A DNA stretch of 64,000 bases from NCBI RefSeq assembly GCF_963924675.1, contig NC_089221.1, forward strand, positions 92,133,835 to 92,197,834, in the 5' to 3' direction. The DNA comes from Phocoena phocoena. Lineage: Eukaryota; Chordata; Mammalia; Artiodactyla; Phocoenidae. Positions within the stretch are counted from its first letter, which is position 1, and each line of letters begins with the position of its first letter. Under the pieces are notes generated by a model. The model saw only the letters and a list, made by a program, of their open reading frames with translations. It made no database searches and was not told the origin of the DNA. This document shows, one piece after another, positions 47,802 to 57,185 of this stretch. A program made the position numbers and the translations under genes.

Positions 47802-48003
47802 GGTTTTTTGTTTGTTTGTTTGTTTTTGCGGTAGGCTGCCTCTCACTGTTGTGGCCTCTCCCATTGCGGAGCGCAGGCTCAGCGGCCATGGCTCACGGGC
47901 CCAGCTGCTCCGTGGCATGTGGGATCTTCCCGGACTGGGGCATGAACCCGTGTCCCCTGCATCGGCAGGCGGACTCTCAACCACTGCGCCACCAGGGAAG
48001 CCC
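47802..48003 (-). mobile_element. CHR-type SINE, antisense, with about 15-base internal deletion
   Basis: Tail is '(gttt)n' in place of poly-T. The SINE body lacks the 'acaggctccggacgc' segment seen in the other copies between 'gcggagc' and 'gcaggctcagcgg'. Flanks 'cccactaatggtttt' and 'cccactaatgtttt' form the duplication with one base lost. It lies 170 bases downstream of exon e. Confidence 0.93.
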
Positions 48004-48446
48004 CCCCACTAATGTTTTAAGTCTCTCTCGGCTACAGGCTGGACCCAGCTCTCATTAATCAGCCAGCTGGAGCATGTCACAGCTGACAGGTCGTTGTGGA
48101 GAGTAAGATGTTTTGTCAGGCTCTGCAGTGCGAAGGGGTGGGCGGAGAGCTGCTCTCGAGGATCAAGGTTCAGCCCAGGAGGGGGACCCTGAGTAATGAA
48201 CCAATGATCTCCCCGCTCACGGGACTGACAGCCCTGCCAGCAGAAAAATAGATTGTGATGGGCAGGCCCTGGCAGCTGTGAGAAGTAGCCCCTCCGTTCT
48301 CAGCCACAGCACCCCCCGCCCTGCTCCTAAGTTGAGTCTGCCCCAGACAGACTGTTCGAACGATACACGTCCTCTCCCCGGTAGCCCTACCAGTCTCCGC
48401 AAGAAGGTTGGTTCTCAACCATCAAGTTTATTAAGTCAAGTCAAAC

Positions 48447-48655
48447 CAGTGTTTCTCAACCAGAAGTGATTTTTGTCCCCCAGGGGTATTTGGCCATGTC
48501 TGGACACCTTTTTGATGGTCATGGCTGGAGTGCTACTGGCATCTTATGGCCAGAAGCCACGGATGCTGCTAAACACCCCACAATGCACAGAACAGTCCCT
48601 ACAGCAAAGAATATCCAACCCAAAATGTCAAAAATGCTAAGGTGGAAAAACCGTG
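48447..48655 (+). repeat. MER20-like hAT-Charlie element, sense
   Basis: Starts 'cagtgtttctcaaccagaag', includes 'ggggtatttggccatgtctg', 'gatgctgctaaacacccc' and 'cccaaaatgtcaaaaatgct', and ends 'gtggaaaaaccgtg'. It runs the full length of the family and lies 158 bases before MCC exon f. Confidence 0.85.
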
Positions 48656-48813
48656 AGTTAAGCAGAAAAACTGGACAAGTGAGTCGTTTTTAAGACTTGA
48701 TGAATCAGTTGAGTTGCTGCAGTTAAAGAGTAGCCCTGTATAAACAGAATCTCAACAGTGTATATGGGGAGTTATGTGTTGTGTTTTGAAAATTTTTTGT
48801 TTTGTTTTTTAAG

Positions 48814-48903
48814 ATTGCTGAGAGAGTGAAGCTATCAAAGACCAGGTCCGAATCTTCATCGTCTGATCGGCCGGTCCTGGGCTCAGAAATCAGCAGCATA
48901 GGG
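48814..48903 (+). CDS. MCC: MCC exon f (about residues 326-355)
   Basis: Exactly 30 codons, phase 0 at both ends, IAERVKLSKTRSESSSSDRP followed by VLGSEISSIG. It begins with a short basic helix and then a Ser-rich stretch, probably a regulated linker. Acceptor 'gttttttaag' (AAG, weaker than CAG), donor GTGAGT at 48904. Being short, symmetric and behind an AAG acceptor, it is the best candidate in the window for alternative inclusion. The chance open frame beyond 48903 is intron. Confidence 0.94.
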
Positions 48904-49991
48904 GTGAGTGTTCATGACAAGCAAGGCAACAAAGTACCCAGTAAAGCTACACAGTGGTTTATCCATGATAGAAGAACTTCCAAAGTTCACCCCCAGTAAA
49001 CCAGTTAGTTATAATAAGAAATCATACCTGATTTCCTTCCAAAGGATCCGATGAAAATGTATAGTGGTTTGCATGTGGTGAATCACCTCTTCAGCTTTAA
49101 GGGAGATTTTTTTTTCTCTAGCTGAAACCATTCAGAAAGAAATGATTTAGGTCTGGTTACTGGCAATGTAGATGAAAGTCTTAAAGTATCTGCTTTATAT
49201 CACCCTGCTTCCCCAGAGATGGAGTGAGTCAGGAAGCTCTAAGAGAACTTTACCGTTCGCACATCCCTCTTGAAAGGGAAGGTGCTCTCCAGTGAGGAGG
49301 ATTGCTGCCTTTGAAGTGTGGCCAGTGCTGTGACAGACCAGAACCTTCCAGCTCAGTACTAGAGTTTTCATTCGTAGAGCCCTGAACCCTGTGGGGCTGT
49401 AAGCTGATAAATGGTGAAAAGGGAATTTCAGCTCCCTGGGGACGTCCTTTAGAATTCTGGGGTAAGGCTGGGAAATCCAGCTTATTTGGTCCTCAGGGGT
49501 GGGGAAAACCTGAACAGCACTCTTAAGGCCCTAGTTTAGAGTTTTGTGCTGGGCAGAAATTGCATGCACCCAGATTCCATGCCAAAGCCAAATTATGAAC
49601 ATAAAGGAGTGGACGCTCCCCTTAACTACAACAGCCGGAGACAAGTCTGGGAGTGGCAGGGGGTTTCGGAAGGGAGAAGGATGTTCTGCCTCTGTTTAAT
49701 ATCCAGAATTTTAGGTCTCTAAACACTCATGATCCCACATGTCTGCTGCCCAGGATGCAGCTTAGAAGATGCCGCTTGCATTTTGACACTGTTTTATGTA
49801 CTGTTTCACAGTAGTTAGCTTTTTATACTAGGATGATATTATACAAACGGAGGAAGATCAGGGTAGCTGTCTCCTGGTGCCTGATTCTCAAGGAACATCG
49901 GCTTTAAATTGTTTTGCGTGCAAAGCATGCCTGGGGACCAGCGTCCCTGAAGTGACGCTGTCCAGAGGGGGATTAATGCTCATCTGTACAG
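48904..49991 (+). other. MCC: MCC intron, 1.1 kb, phase 0
   Basis: No repeat or gene recognised. Ends 'aatgctcatctgtacag'. Confidence 0.75.
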
Positions 49992-50140
49992 GTATCCAGC
50001 AGTGTGGCGGAGCACCTGGCCCACTCTCTTCAGGACTGCTCCAACATCCAAGAGATCTTCCAGACACTCTACTCCCATGGATCTGCCATCTCGGAAAGCA
50101 AAATTAGGGAGTTTGAGGTGGAAACGGAACGGTTGAATAG
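49992..50140 (+). CDS. MCC: MCC exon g (about residues 356-405)
   Basis: Forty-nine codons from VSSSVAEHLAHSLQDCSNIQ to FEVETERLN plus two bases of a Ser codon. Phase 0 in, phase 2 out. Acceptor TACAG at 49987-49991, donor GTAAGG at 50141. It starts a conserved helical region, EIFQTLYSHGSAISESKIRE, which leads into the next coiled coil. No difference from the human protein I remember was noticed, suggesting strong constraint. Confidence 0.96.
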
Positions 50141-51589
50141 GTAAGGAGAAATTCTGCATATTTGGATGGTGGCACTGGGGGCAACTCCTTTCCCTTCCCA
50201 AAGATCAACTCAGGTTGGCTTATGTGTTGTGACATAGGGTGATGCTGTCAGGCTGGTGGGTGGGGAGTTTCCACCATCCTGTTCATCACAGGAGGGCTGG
50301 CTTCATGGGCATTGTGTGACCTGTCATCAAATGCACAGGGCCTCGTGCTTAAAAGGACCCTACACTTGCTTTACTGCTCTGCTGTCACTGTTTTAAATTC
50401 TTAATAATTTATGAAGCAGGGGCCCTGCCTTTTCATTTTGCAGTGGCCCTAGCAAATTAAGGAGCATGTCCCGGGAGCAGTCCATAAGGAATGACAAGTA
50501 GGTCAGGATGGCAAGATGGCTCCCAAGCATGCAGCCTGAGCTGCTGAGAACCACAGAGAGCAGCTCTGGGACGTGGACTCAGCACCCAGGGGTGCCTGGA
50601 GCCAGCAGAAGCCATCAGATGAAGGGGCTCCTGCAATGGAGCAGGCATGCTGGTCTAATCCTCCCTGCTCGAACTGAGGGTTGCCTAATTTTATTTATGC
50701 TTTTTGCAAATGTGCACATCCCCCCATCCCTACATCCTATCCTACTTAGTTCTGATTATCTAAGTAGGTCTAACTATCCTGCTTAGAATAATTCCCGTGT
50801 GTGTACCCAGTCTTACGGGTTCTTCCTCAATCTTATGCCAGAGGTGGTTTGAGTTTGTCCTCCTGCCTCTTGGCAAAGACTGGCTTGTGTGTTGTCCCAG
50901 CAATGAAAGAGAGCTGCTAAAAAAGCAAAAGAGAAGGACCAGGGGCAAGCCACGGCAACTACTCAGAAATTGGCTCCGCGGTGGCAGAATGGACTAGTGA
51001 TGGCATCCAGGTGTGCTGTGGCTGCCCTGACCTAGCAATCTTCAGTGGGAGAGCATAGTCAGAATTGGAAAGGTTTACGAGCTAACCAGTAAGAACTGTG
51101 GATGCCATTCCCCTGGTGTATGGCAAACCTGAATAAATTGAATTATCCTTTTAGTCCTCCCTGATTTGAAGCTGTTTAATGTAGCACTTGAGAACCAAGG
51201 AAATACGGCTATCTAGGTCATTTTAAATCTTGAAATTAAATGGCTTCCTTATTAAATCCAAAATACTTAAGAGTGACAATCCCGATGATTGCCTTGTAGC
51301 AGTGAAGAAGCAGCCCTCTCAGTATCACAGGCAGAGGAATGCTTAAAAATTGGATCAGATATGCCCTTTGCAGTTTAATGAAGTCAGATGCCTCAGGGGC
51401 CCTCTGTGTAGTGAGGATCTCCTCTCTACAGATCCTGGGATTTAACAAGCCTCCGTTGTCGCTGAATTTGAGGGGAGGTTCCTTTCTCTTCAATTATATG
51501 CACCTAGGAGAGACCAAAGAAGGGGGAACTGTTTGGTGCTTGTAGCTCACGTTACCATGGAGTTTAACAGCTTACAAAAGGCTCCCCCA

Positions 51590-51715
51590 CTGACAGCCTC
51601 TTAACCCTCAACTTGGGAGGGCAGAATAGTCCCATTTCGCAAATGAGAAAACAAAGGCTTTGACTTTGAATGACTTGCCTCAAGTCCAGAGCTGTTAAAT
51701 AGCCCAGCTGATCGA
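51590..51715 (-). repeat. MIR SINE, antisense
   Basis: 'tttcgcaaatgagaaaacaa' followed by 'tgacttgcctcaagtccag' is the antisense MIR core. Confidence 0.65.
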
Positions 51716-51939
51716 CCCCTGCCGTTCTACCTCACCTCCGTTGTTTTCTGTATTATCACAGCTACTGCTAGATCATGGGAATTCTTGTAAATAATCTACC
51801 AGTATGTTCTGGTGTCTGTTGTTTAACTACCTATCTCTGAGTTGGAGTCCTATTACCCTCCAAAAATATTACAGCCTTTAACTTGTGTTTGTGTTGGGGG
51901 GGGGGACAGGGGTGGGTGTCACGTCTACTCAAAAGTGTG

Positions 51940-53270
51940 TTTTCTCATTTAACAAATCTGTGTCAAGCACTTACTGTATGCTGGACTATTTGGATACAAA
52001 AGAAAGTAAAACAGACAAGATCCCTGCTTTCATGGAGCTATATCCTGTTAAGGGAGCTAGACAAAAAGCAGACGAATAAATAAGAGCGTAAGAAAGCTCC
52101 ACATAAATAGGACACTGTGACAGAATAACAGGAAGGCTTCATTTTAGTAGGCAGCCAGGGAAGGCATCTCTGAAGGGGGGACATGTCAACTGAGATTTTC
52201 AGGGGAAAAAGGAACAGCCATTTGACAAACTAGGAGGAGACTTATGGGCCAGCTTACCAACTTCAAGGCTGGGAGGTGGTTGGCATGAAGTTAGAATTAC
52301 CCAAATGCCCATGGAACTGAAATAGAATGAGTGAAAGAAGGAGTTCCATGAGATAAGGTGGCAGAATAGGCAGGGCTGGGTGGGATACAGATTTTGAGGC
52401 CATGGACAAAGTTTACTCTTTAAGTGTCATTGGAAGTTGTTAAAGGGTTTTACGTAGGGGAAGAACAGATCTGATTTAAATTTTGAAAGTTCACTCAGGT
52501 GTGAAGAATGGAAGGAGGTGGGCAGGAGTGGAAGCTGAGCCAGTTTTGCAGTGGACCAGCGTGGCCCAGGTGGTGGTGATGTGAAGGGGTCAGTATATGT
52601 TTGGTGGTAAAAACCCACAGATGTAAGAAAAAGGGATGGTCTCAAAGGAGAGTCTCGGGTGTCTTACTGGTGGTGTTGGGTACACGGTGGTGGCATTTAC
52701 TGAGATGGAGAAGATGGAGGAACATAAGGTTTGAGCAAAATCCAGAGTCCCCTTTGGGAATGTTAGATTGGAGGTGTCCGTGTGAAACCCTGGATATGTG
52801 AGACTGGCACTCAGGAGAGAGGTCTGGACTGAAGAAATCTGGGAGCCATGGGAATATAAGGGCCTGTTAAAGTTGTGGCACTGGGTGAAATCACCCCCAG
52901 GGGGAGAGTGTTGATAGAAGAAGGGGCCCAGGATGGAGTCCTGAGGGAACATCAACCCTCACAGATTTTATAGAGAAGAGGGAGTCGGCAAAGGAGACAG
53001 AAGAGATGACCTTTCGGGTAGGAAGAAAACCAGTAGACACCTCTCATGACCCAAGTAAAGGAGAACGTTTCAAGAAGGAAGCCATACCGATTACAGGGGT
53101 ACTGCCTGAGAAGGCCTGTAAGATAGAATTGACCACACGGAGGTCTGTGAGCTGAGTAAACAGTTTCATCTAATCAGTAGGGACTGAATGTAACTGGAGC
53201 AAGTTGAGAAGTAAACGAGAGAGTGGGGACAGTTTGAAGAAGTCTGAATGTGAACAAGGACAGAAAACTG
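51940..53270 (-). repeat. L2 LINE, antisense, about 1.3 kb
   Basis: From the 3' end ('atttaacaaatctgtgtcaag', 'gatccctgctttcatggagc') through 'gggaaggcatctctgaaggg' and 'tggtggcatttactgagatg' to 'acaggggtactgcctgagaa', the landmarks follow the antisense L2 3' end and ORF2. It is the longest L2 in the window, with no intact frame. Confidence 0.72.
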
Positions 53271-53794
53271 TGTCCTTATGTTGAACTGACCTTGTTGTTG
53301 CCAGAGCCACACAGCGGTCTTAGCTGTACACTCACGGGACATGTCCTGCGTTGGCGAGTGTCTCCATAATCTGCTCTAAGATATGTGCCCCTAAGATTTA
53401 TCCTCAAGGCAGATGACTTCCAAGCCCCTGAACATTTTGTGTGTGTGAAACCCTGTGTCTCTTTAAGACTTGGTGGTCAGAGTGCTACAGATGGGCATGT
53501 CCCATGGGAATGAATCATTGCACTCAGGTCATCAGTGTCGTGGGACAGAAAACGGAGGGGCTGAAGGCTTACCTTTTTCTGATTTGCTTTCTGACTTTGC
53601 CATGAACTTTCGCCCTGAACGCACAGTTCTGATTCCTATAAAACTTAAAGTTCCCGCCACTTATCCTACCAGTAGTTAGCAGTTAGGGGTCTGCCCAAGC
53701 TGGAAGGAGCTTTGGACACGATCCACAGTTCCCATTCAAAGGCCCCTTAAGTGTAGTTCCTTGTTCATTCACTGATTCATCTTTTGCTCCTGCC

Positions 53795-53965
53795 CCCTAG
53801 TGAGTGTTCTGAGTCAAGGATCTGGGGTCAAACTGCCTGGTTCAAATCCCAAGGATTAATTACCCTTTCCGTGCTGCCTCTGAGAAATGGGGATAATAAT
53901 ACTTTGTTCAGAGGGCTGTTGGGAGAGTTACTGATCAAGGGCTCAACAAATGGTAGCTATTACTG
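53795..53965 (+). repeat. MIR SINE, sense
   Basis: 'gggtcaaactgcctggttca', 'gagaaatggggataataata' and 'ctcaacaaatggtagctatt' are the MIR core and tail. Confidence 0.75.
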
Positions 53966-54347
53966 TGATTTCATTTGTCCCTGTGGACGGTGGTTCATCG
54001 AAGCATACCAGTTGTAACTCTCATGAGGGCCTGAGGTCACGTGGTTGGTTCCTTTCCTCGGTGTATCTACAGAGCCTAATGCAGTGCCTAGCAAATGGCT
54101 CATCTGTGGCTGGCTAGGAAATAACCAGGAGTTTATTTTTTATTTCTCATCCACACAGAATTTAGCGATTCTTCAGCTTGGAGCTTCTTCCTTCATTACT
54201 TCTCATCAGTTACATTTACTAAAACATCTTGACGAGCTCACATCCAACGTGCATTTTGGCCGGGATCTAGAGTCAATGGCTAAAGCCTTGGCAGATTCAC
54301 GGCAGTCCTGGTGTAAAATTGTGCACGTGATTTTCCTTCCTTTGCAG

Positions 54348-54488
54348 CCGTATCGAACACCTCAAATCCCAAAATGACCTTCTGACCATAACCCTGGAAG
54401 AATGCAAAAGCAATGCCGAGGGAATGAGTATGCTGGTGGGGAAATACGAATCCAACGCCACCGCGCTGAGGCTGGCCCTGCAGTACAG
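54348..54488 (+). CDS. MCC: MCC exon h (about residues 405-452)
   Basis: Completes a split Ser, then reads RIEHLKSQNDLLTITLEECK, SNAEGMSMLVGKYESNATAL and RLALQY, ending with two bases of the next Ser. Phase 2 at both ends, 141 bases, so symmetric. Acceptor 'ccttcctttgcag', donor GTAGGA at 54489. It is a clear coiled coil with heptad Leu/Ile. The codon 'gga' gives Gly in NAEGMSML, where I recall Arg (NAERMSML) in human; Gly in a coiled coil is an unusual replacement. The phase is confirmed by both neighbours. Confidence 0.96.
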
Positions 54489-54764
54489 GTAGGAGGTGGG
54501 GCGGGGCAGGCGAGTGGCCACTTCAATTTAGAAATACATCCATAGCACGCTTCTGCATGTAACCAGCAAATGCTAGTGTGCTAGATATCGAACATCACTT
54601 AGCACCCCGGTGGCAGCAATTAAGAAAATAAGGGTAATGAGTGTGGTGTTAGTAAACAGGTACGTTTCTGTTCGCCTGGTCAACTTAAATATTATTTCAT
54701 TCGAGTAGTATCCCTCAGGATATCAAGTTTTGTGTTACATGTTCAAGTCTCGTTCTTTCTAATC

Positions 54765-55135
54765 TTTTTTTTCCCAGTCTTTATTCATACTCATATATAT
54801 TTTACATTGTTGTAAATCTGGGGCACCCTCTTCCTTCAGTTTGTTACAGTTTTGTAATGTTGCTTAAAAGTCTCCATTTATTTTGACTGGCTGTATCCCC
54901 TACGTCAAGTTCATACGGTGTTATTACTCATTTCTCTAAAAGACATTTAGGCTTTTGCAGACTCTTGATATTGAAAATAATTCTATGGTGAATAATTGAA
55001 AACAAAAGCCTTCATTCTTGTGAGTATTTTCCTCAAGATAAAATCCCTGAAGCAGGAATTATAGGTCAAAGGGTATGAATATTTTCATGGCTCTTCAGGC
55101 GTGCTGCCAGTTTTTTCCCGTAAAAACAAACCAGT
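54765..55135 (-). repeat. Old L1 (L1ME-like) 3' region, antisense
   Basis: 'aaataattctatggtgaata', 'ctgaagcaggaattataggt' and 'caaagggtatgaatattttc' match the antisense landmarks of old L1. Confidence 0.55.
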
Positions 55136-55761
55136 TGAAATGAATATGATTCATTCATTGATTAGCAAGTGGTATATGAATGTACCACTCTTATTTTCAG
55201 CTTCATTGGCTTTGGAATTTATCTATTTTTAAATTCCTGCTTGGTAAAAGCTACGAAACTATGCTTTATTGTTTTCATAGATTTATTAGTGTCACCACTT
55301 AGGCATATTTACCGAAGTCCCAGAGTAGCGATTGTATCTTACTCTTGGCATCCTTTACAAAGGTCAGTATTGTTTTAAGAAACATTGCTTCTTCAAAAAA
55401 CGATATCAAACCTAAATATAGGAGACCAAAGCAAGAAAGCAATCCTACTAGTTGACAGACACAGCAAAGAACAGATAATCGTCTATGACAACTCTGGAAA
55501 CAGGCTTTTCTGCACCGGCAGTCTGCCTTTCAGCCGTATGGAAGAAACAATGTCCCAGCGTCTCTAACTTGAAAGACCAACTAACTGCCCTTGAGAGGAG
55601 GAGCTGCCAGTACCCAGAGGCAGTCATTGGACCCTTTTCCTTATCTCTTAGTAAAGGAACTTGAAAGTCAAGACAATAAAAAACAGTCTGTTGGCTAATA
55701 AGTGTTGTGTAAAGCAAAGTTTCCCCTGCTCAGCTTGGAGAAGCTAATCAGTTCTTTGCTT

Positions 55762-55779
55762 GGGGGGGGGGGGGGGGGG
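55762..55779. repeat. Poly-G run of 18
   Basis: Uninterrupted G run between 'tgctt' and 'tgaattt'. Quadruplex-forming potential and likely length variation or sequencing error. Confidence 0.9.
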
Positions 55780-56000
55780 TGAATTTCACTACTGCAGGCG
55801 TCTGACCAGGATGACTGAGGCATTAAGCACACACTCCATCCAGTACAGACGTGGGTCCATGTGGGGTCACAGGCAGCAGTGGCTTTCAAGAGGTCGCTCT
55901 TCGATCCTCTACCTGGTGTACCCAAAGAGAGACTAATGTTCTTCCTCTTAGAAATCCATTCTCAGATTCTTGTCAGAGGTTTTGTGAGTGTTTCATGAAA

Positions 56001-56210
56001 CAGTTGTACAAACATCTAATAGAACTTTCTGTGATGATGGAACTGTGCTCTGTGCTATCCAATATGGTAACTGCTAGCCGCACATGGCTGTTACACATAT
56101 GAAATGTGGCTACTGCAATGGAAGAACTGAATTTTTCATTTTATTTACCTTAAATTCTTTTTAATTTAAATATTCACATGCGGCTAGTGGCCATTCTATT
56201 GAATAGGTGG
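56001..56210 (+). repeat. MER5A-like hAT-Charlie element, sense
   Basis: 'tagaactttctgtgatgatgg', 'gtgctatccaatatggtaac', 'catatgaaatgtggctactg' and 'catgcggctagtggccattc' follow the sense MER5A order. Confidence 0.78.
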
Positions 56211-56234
56211 GTCTGGGTCAAAATAGTCCCCTTT

Positions 56235-56720
56235 CTAGGGTGCTATATGAATTACCTATTATTGTATGACTATTTATTACATCACAGTTTCTAGGGTCGG
56301 GAATCTGGGAATGATTTGTCTAGGTAGTTCTGGCTCAGGGTCTGTTACGAGGTTCTGGTCAAGCTCTCAGCCAGAGCTGCATCAGCTGAAACCTTAACTG
56401 GGGCTGGCAGATCTGCTTCAAAGAAGCTTTTGGGTAGGGTCCTCAACTGGCTGTTGGCTGGGCGCCTTAGTTCCTAACCACATGGGCCTCTCCATAGGGC
56501 TGCTCAAGTGTCTTCAAGGCATGGTAGCTGGCCTCCTCTAAAGAGGATGATCCAAGAGGGAAAGTGAAGGGAGGAGAGAGAGAGACCAGGATGGAAATCA
56601 CCGTGTTTTTTAATAACCTAATCTCGGACATGACATCCCATGACTTCTGCCTTAGTCACACAGACCAACCCTGCAACAACGTGGAAGGGGATTATGCAAA
56701 GGCTGTGGATAGCAGTGTGT
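56235..56720 (+). repeat. Old interspersed repeat, class uncertain
   Basis: 'gaattacctattattgtatg', 'gtaggtagttctggctcagg'-like text near 56320, 'ggcctctccatagggctgct' and 'tgacttctgccttagtcaca' resemble the element at 40612 and at 36660. Name not certain. Confidence 0.35.
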
Positions 56721-57081
56721 AGAGATCAGGGCGATTGGAGAGCATCTCGGAGGCTGGCTGTCAGGAACGTATTATCTTTCCCTTCGAGCTGATCATCAAA
56801 GGGCCAGCAGACTTGCCTCCCTCATCTTTATGGCTTCTCTTGTATTTTTCTAGATCCTAGTTTAAAGTTTAAAAAAAAAAAAAAAGGGTCAGGGGAGGGG
56901 GCCACATAACAGAGCAAGACCCTGGCTCTGGCCAGGAGTATCTCTGGGTATTTCCTTGCTGACATGGACGGCGAGGCTGAGAGCCAGGTCCCGAGCTGCT
57001 TCCCACCCCGGGCACGGCACTGCATTGGAGAGGCTCGCCATCCTCTGCCCAAGTTGAGGATGCCGTGTGCTTCTGTTTCAG

Positions 57082-57185
57082 TGAGCAGTGCATCGAAGCC
57101 TATGAACTCCTCCTGGCGCTGGCCGAGAGCGAGCAGAGCCTCATCCTGGGGCAGTTCCGCGCGGCTGGTGTGGGGTCGTCTCCTG
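57082..57185 (+). CDS. MCC: MCC exon i (about residues 452-487)
   Basis: Completes a split Ser, then reads EQCIEAYELLLALAESEQSL and ILGQFRAAGVGSSP, ending with the first base of a Gly codon. Phase 2 in, phase 1 out, 104 bases. Acceptor 'cttctgtttcag', donor GTAAGT at 57186. The Leu/Ala-rich helix LLLALAESEQSLILGQF is a hallmark of MCC, then a flexible GVGSSPG turn. The opposite strand is also open for about 165 codons; that is a shadow. No difference from the remembered human sequence was noticed. Confidence 0.96.

Larger units (their letters stand above)
47633..48813 (+). other. MCC: MCC intron, 1.2 kb, phase 0
   Basis: Holds an antisense CHR SINE (47802-48003) and a MER20-like element (48447-48655). 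The remaining 48010-48440 shows nothing I can name. Ends 'ttttgttttgttttttaag', a T-rich acceptor. Confidence 0.8.
50141..54347 (+). other. MCC: MCC intron, 4.2 kb, phase 2
   Basis: Contains MIRs at 51590 (antisense) and 53795 (sense) and a long antisense L2 from about 51940 to 53270. A run of 13 G lies at about 51895-51907. Nothing named in 50200-51580, 53280-53790 or 53970-54340. Ends 'gattttccttcctttgcag'. Confidence 0.78.
54489..57081 (+). other. MCC: MCC intron, 2.6 kb, phase 2
   Basis: Holds an old antisense L1 piece (54765-55135), an 18-base G run (55762-55779), a MER5A copy (56001-56210) and an uncertain repeat (56235-56720). Nothing named in 55140-55750 or 56730-57060. Ends 'gtgcttctgtttcag'. 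Confidence 0.78.
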
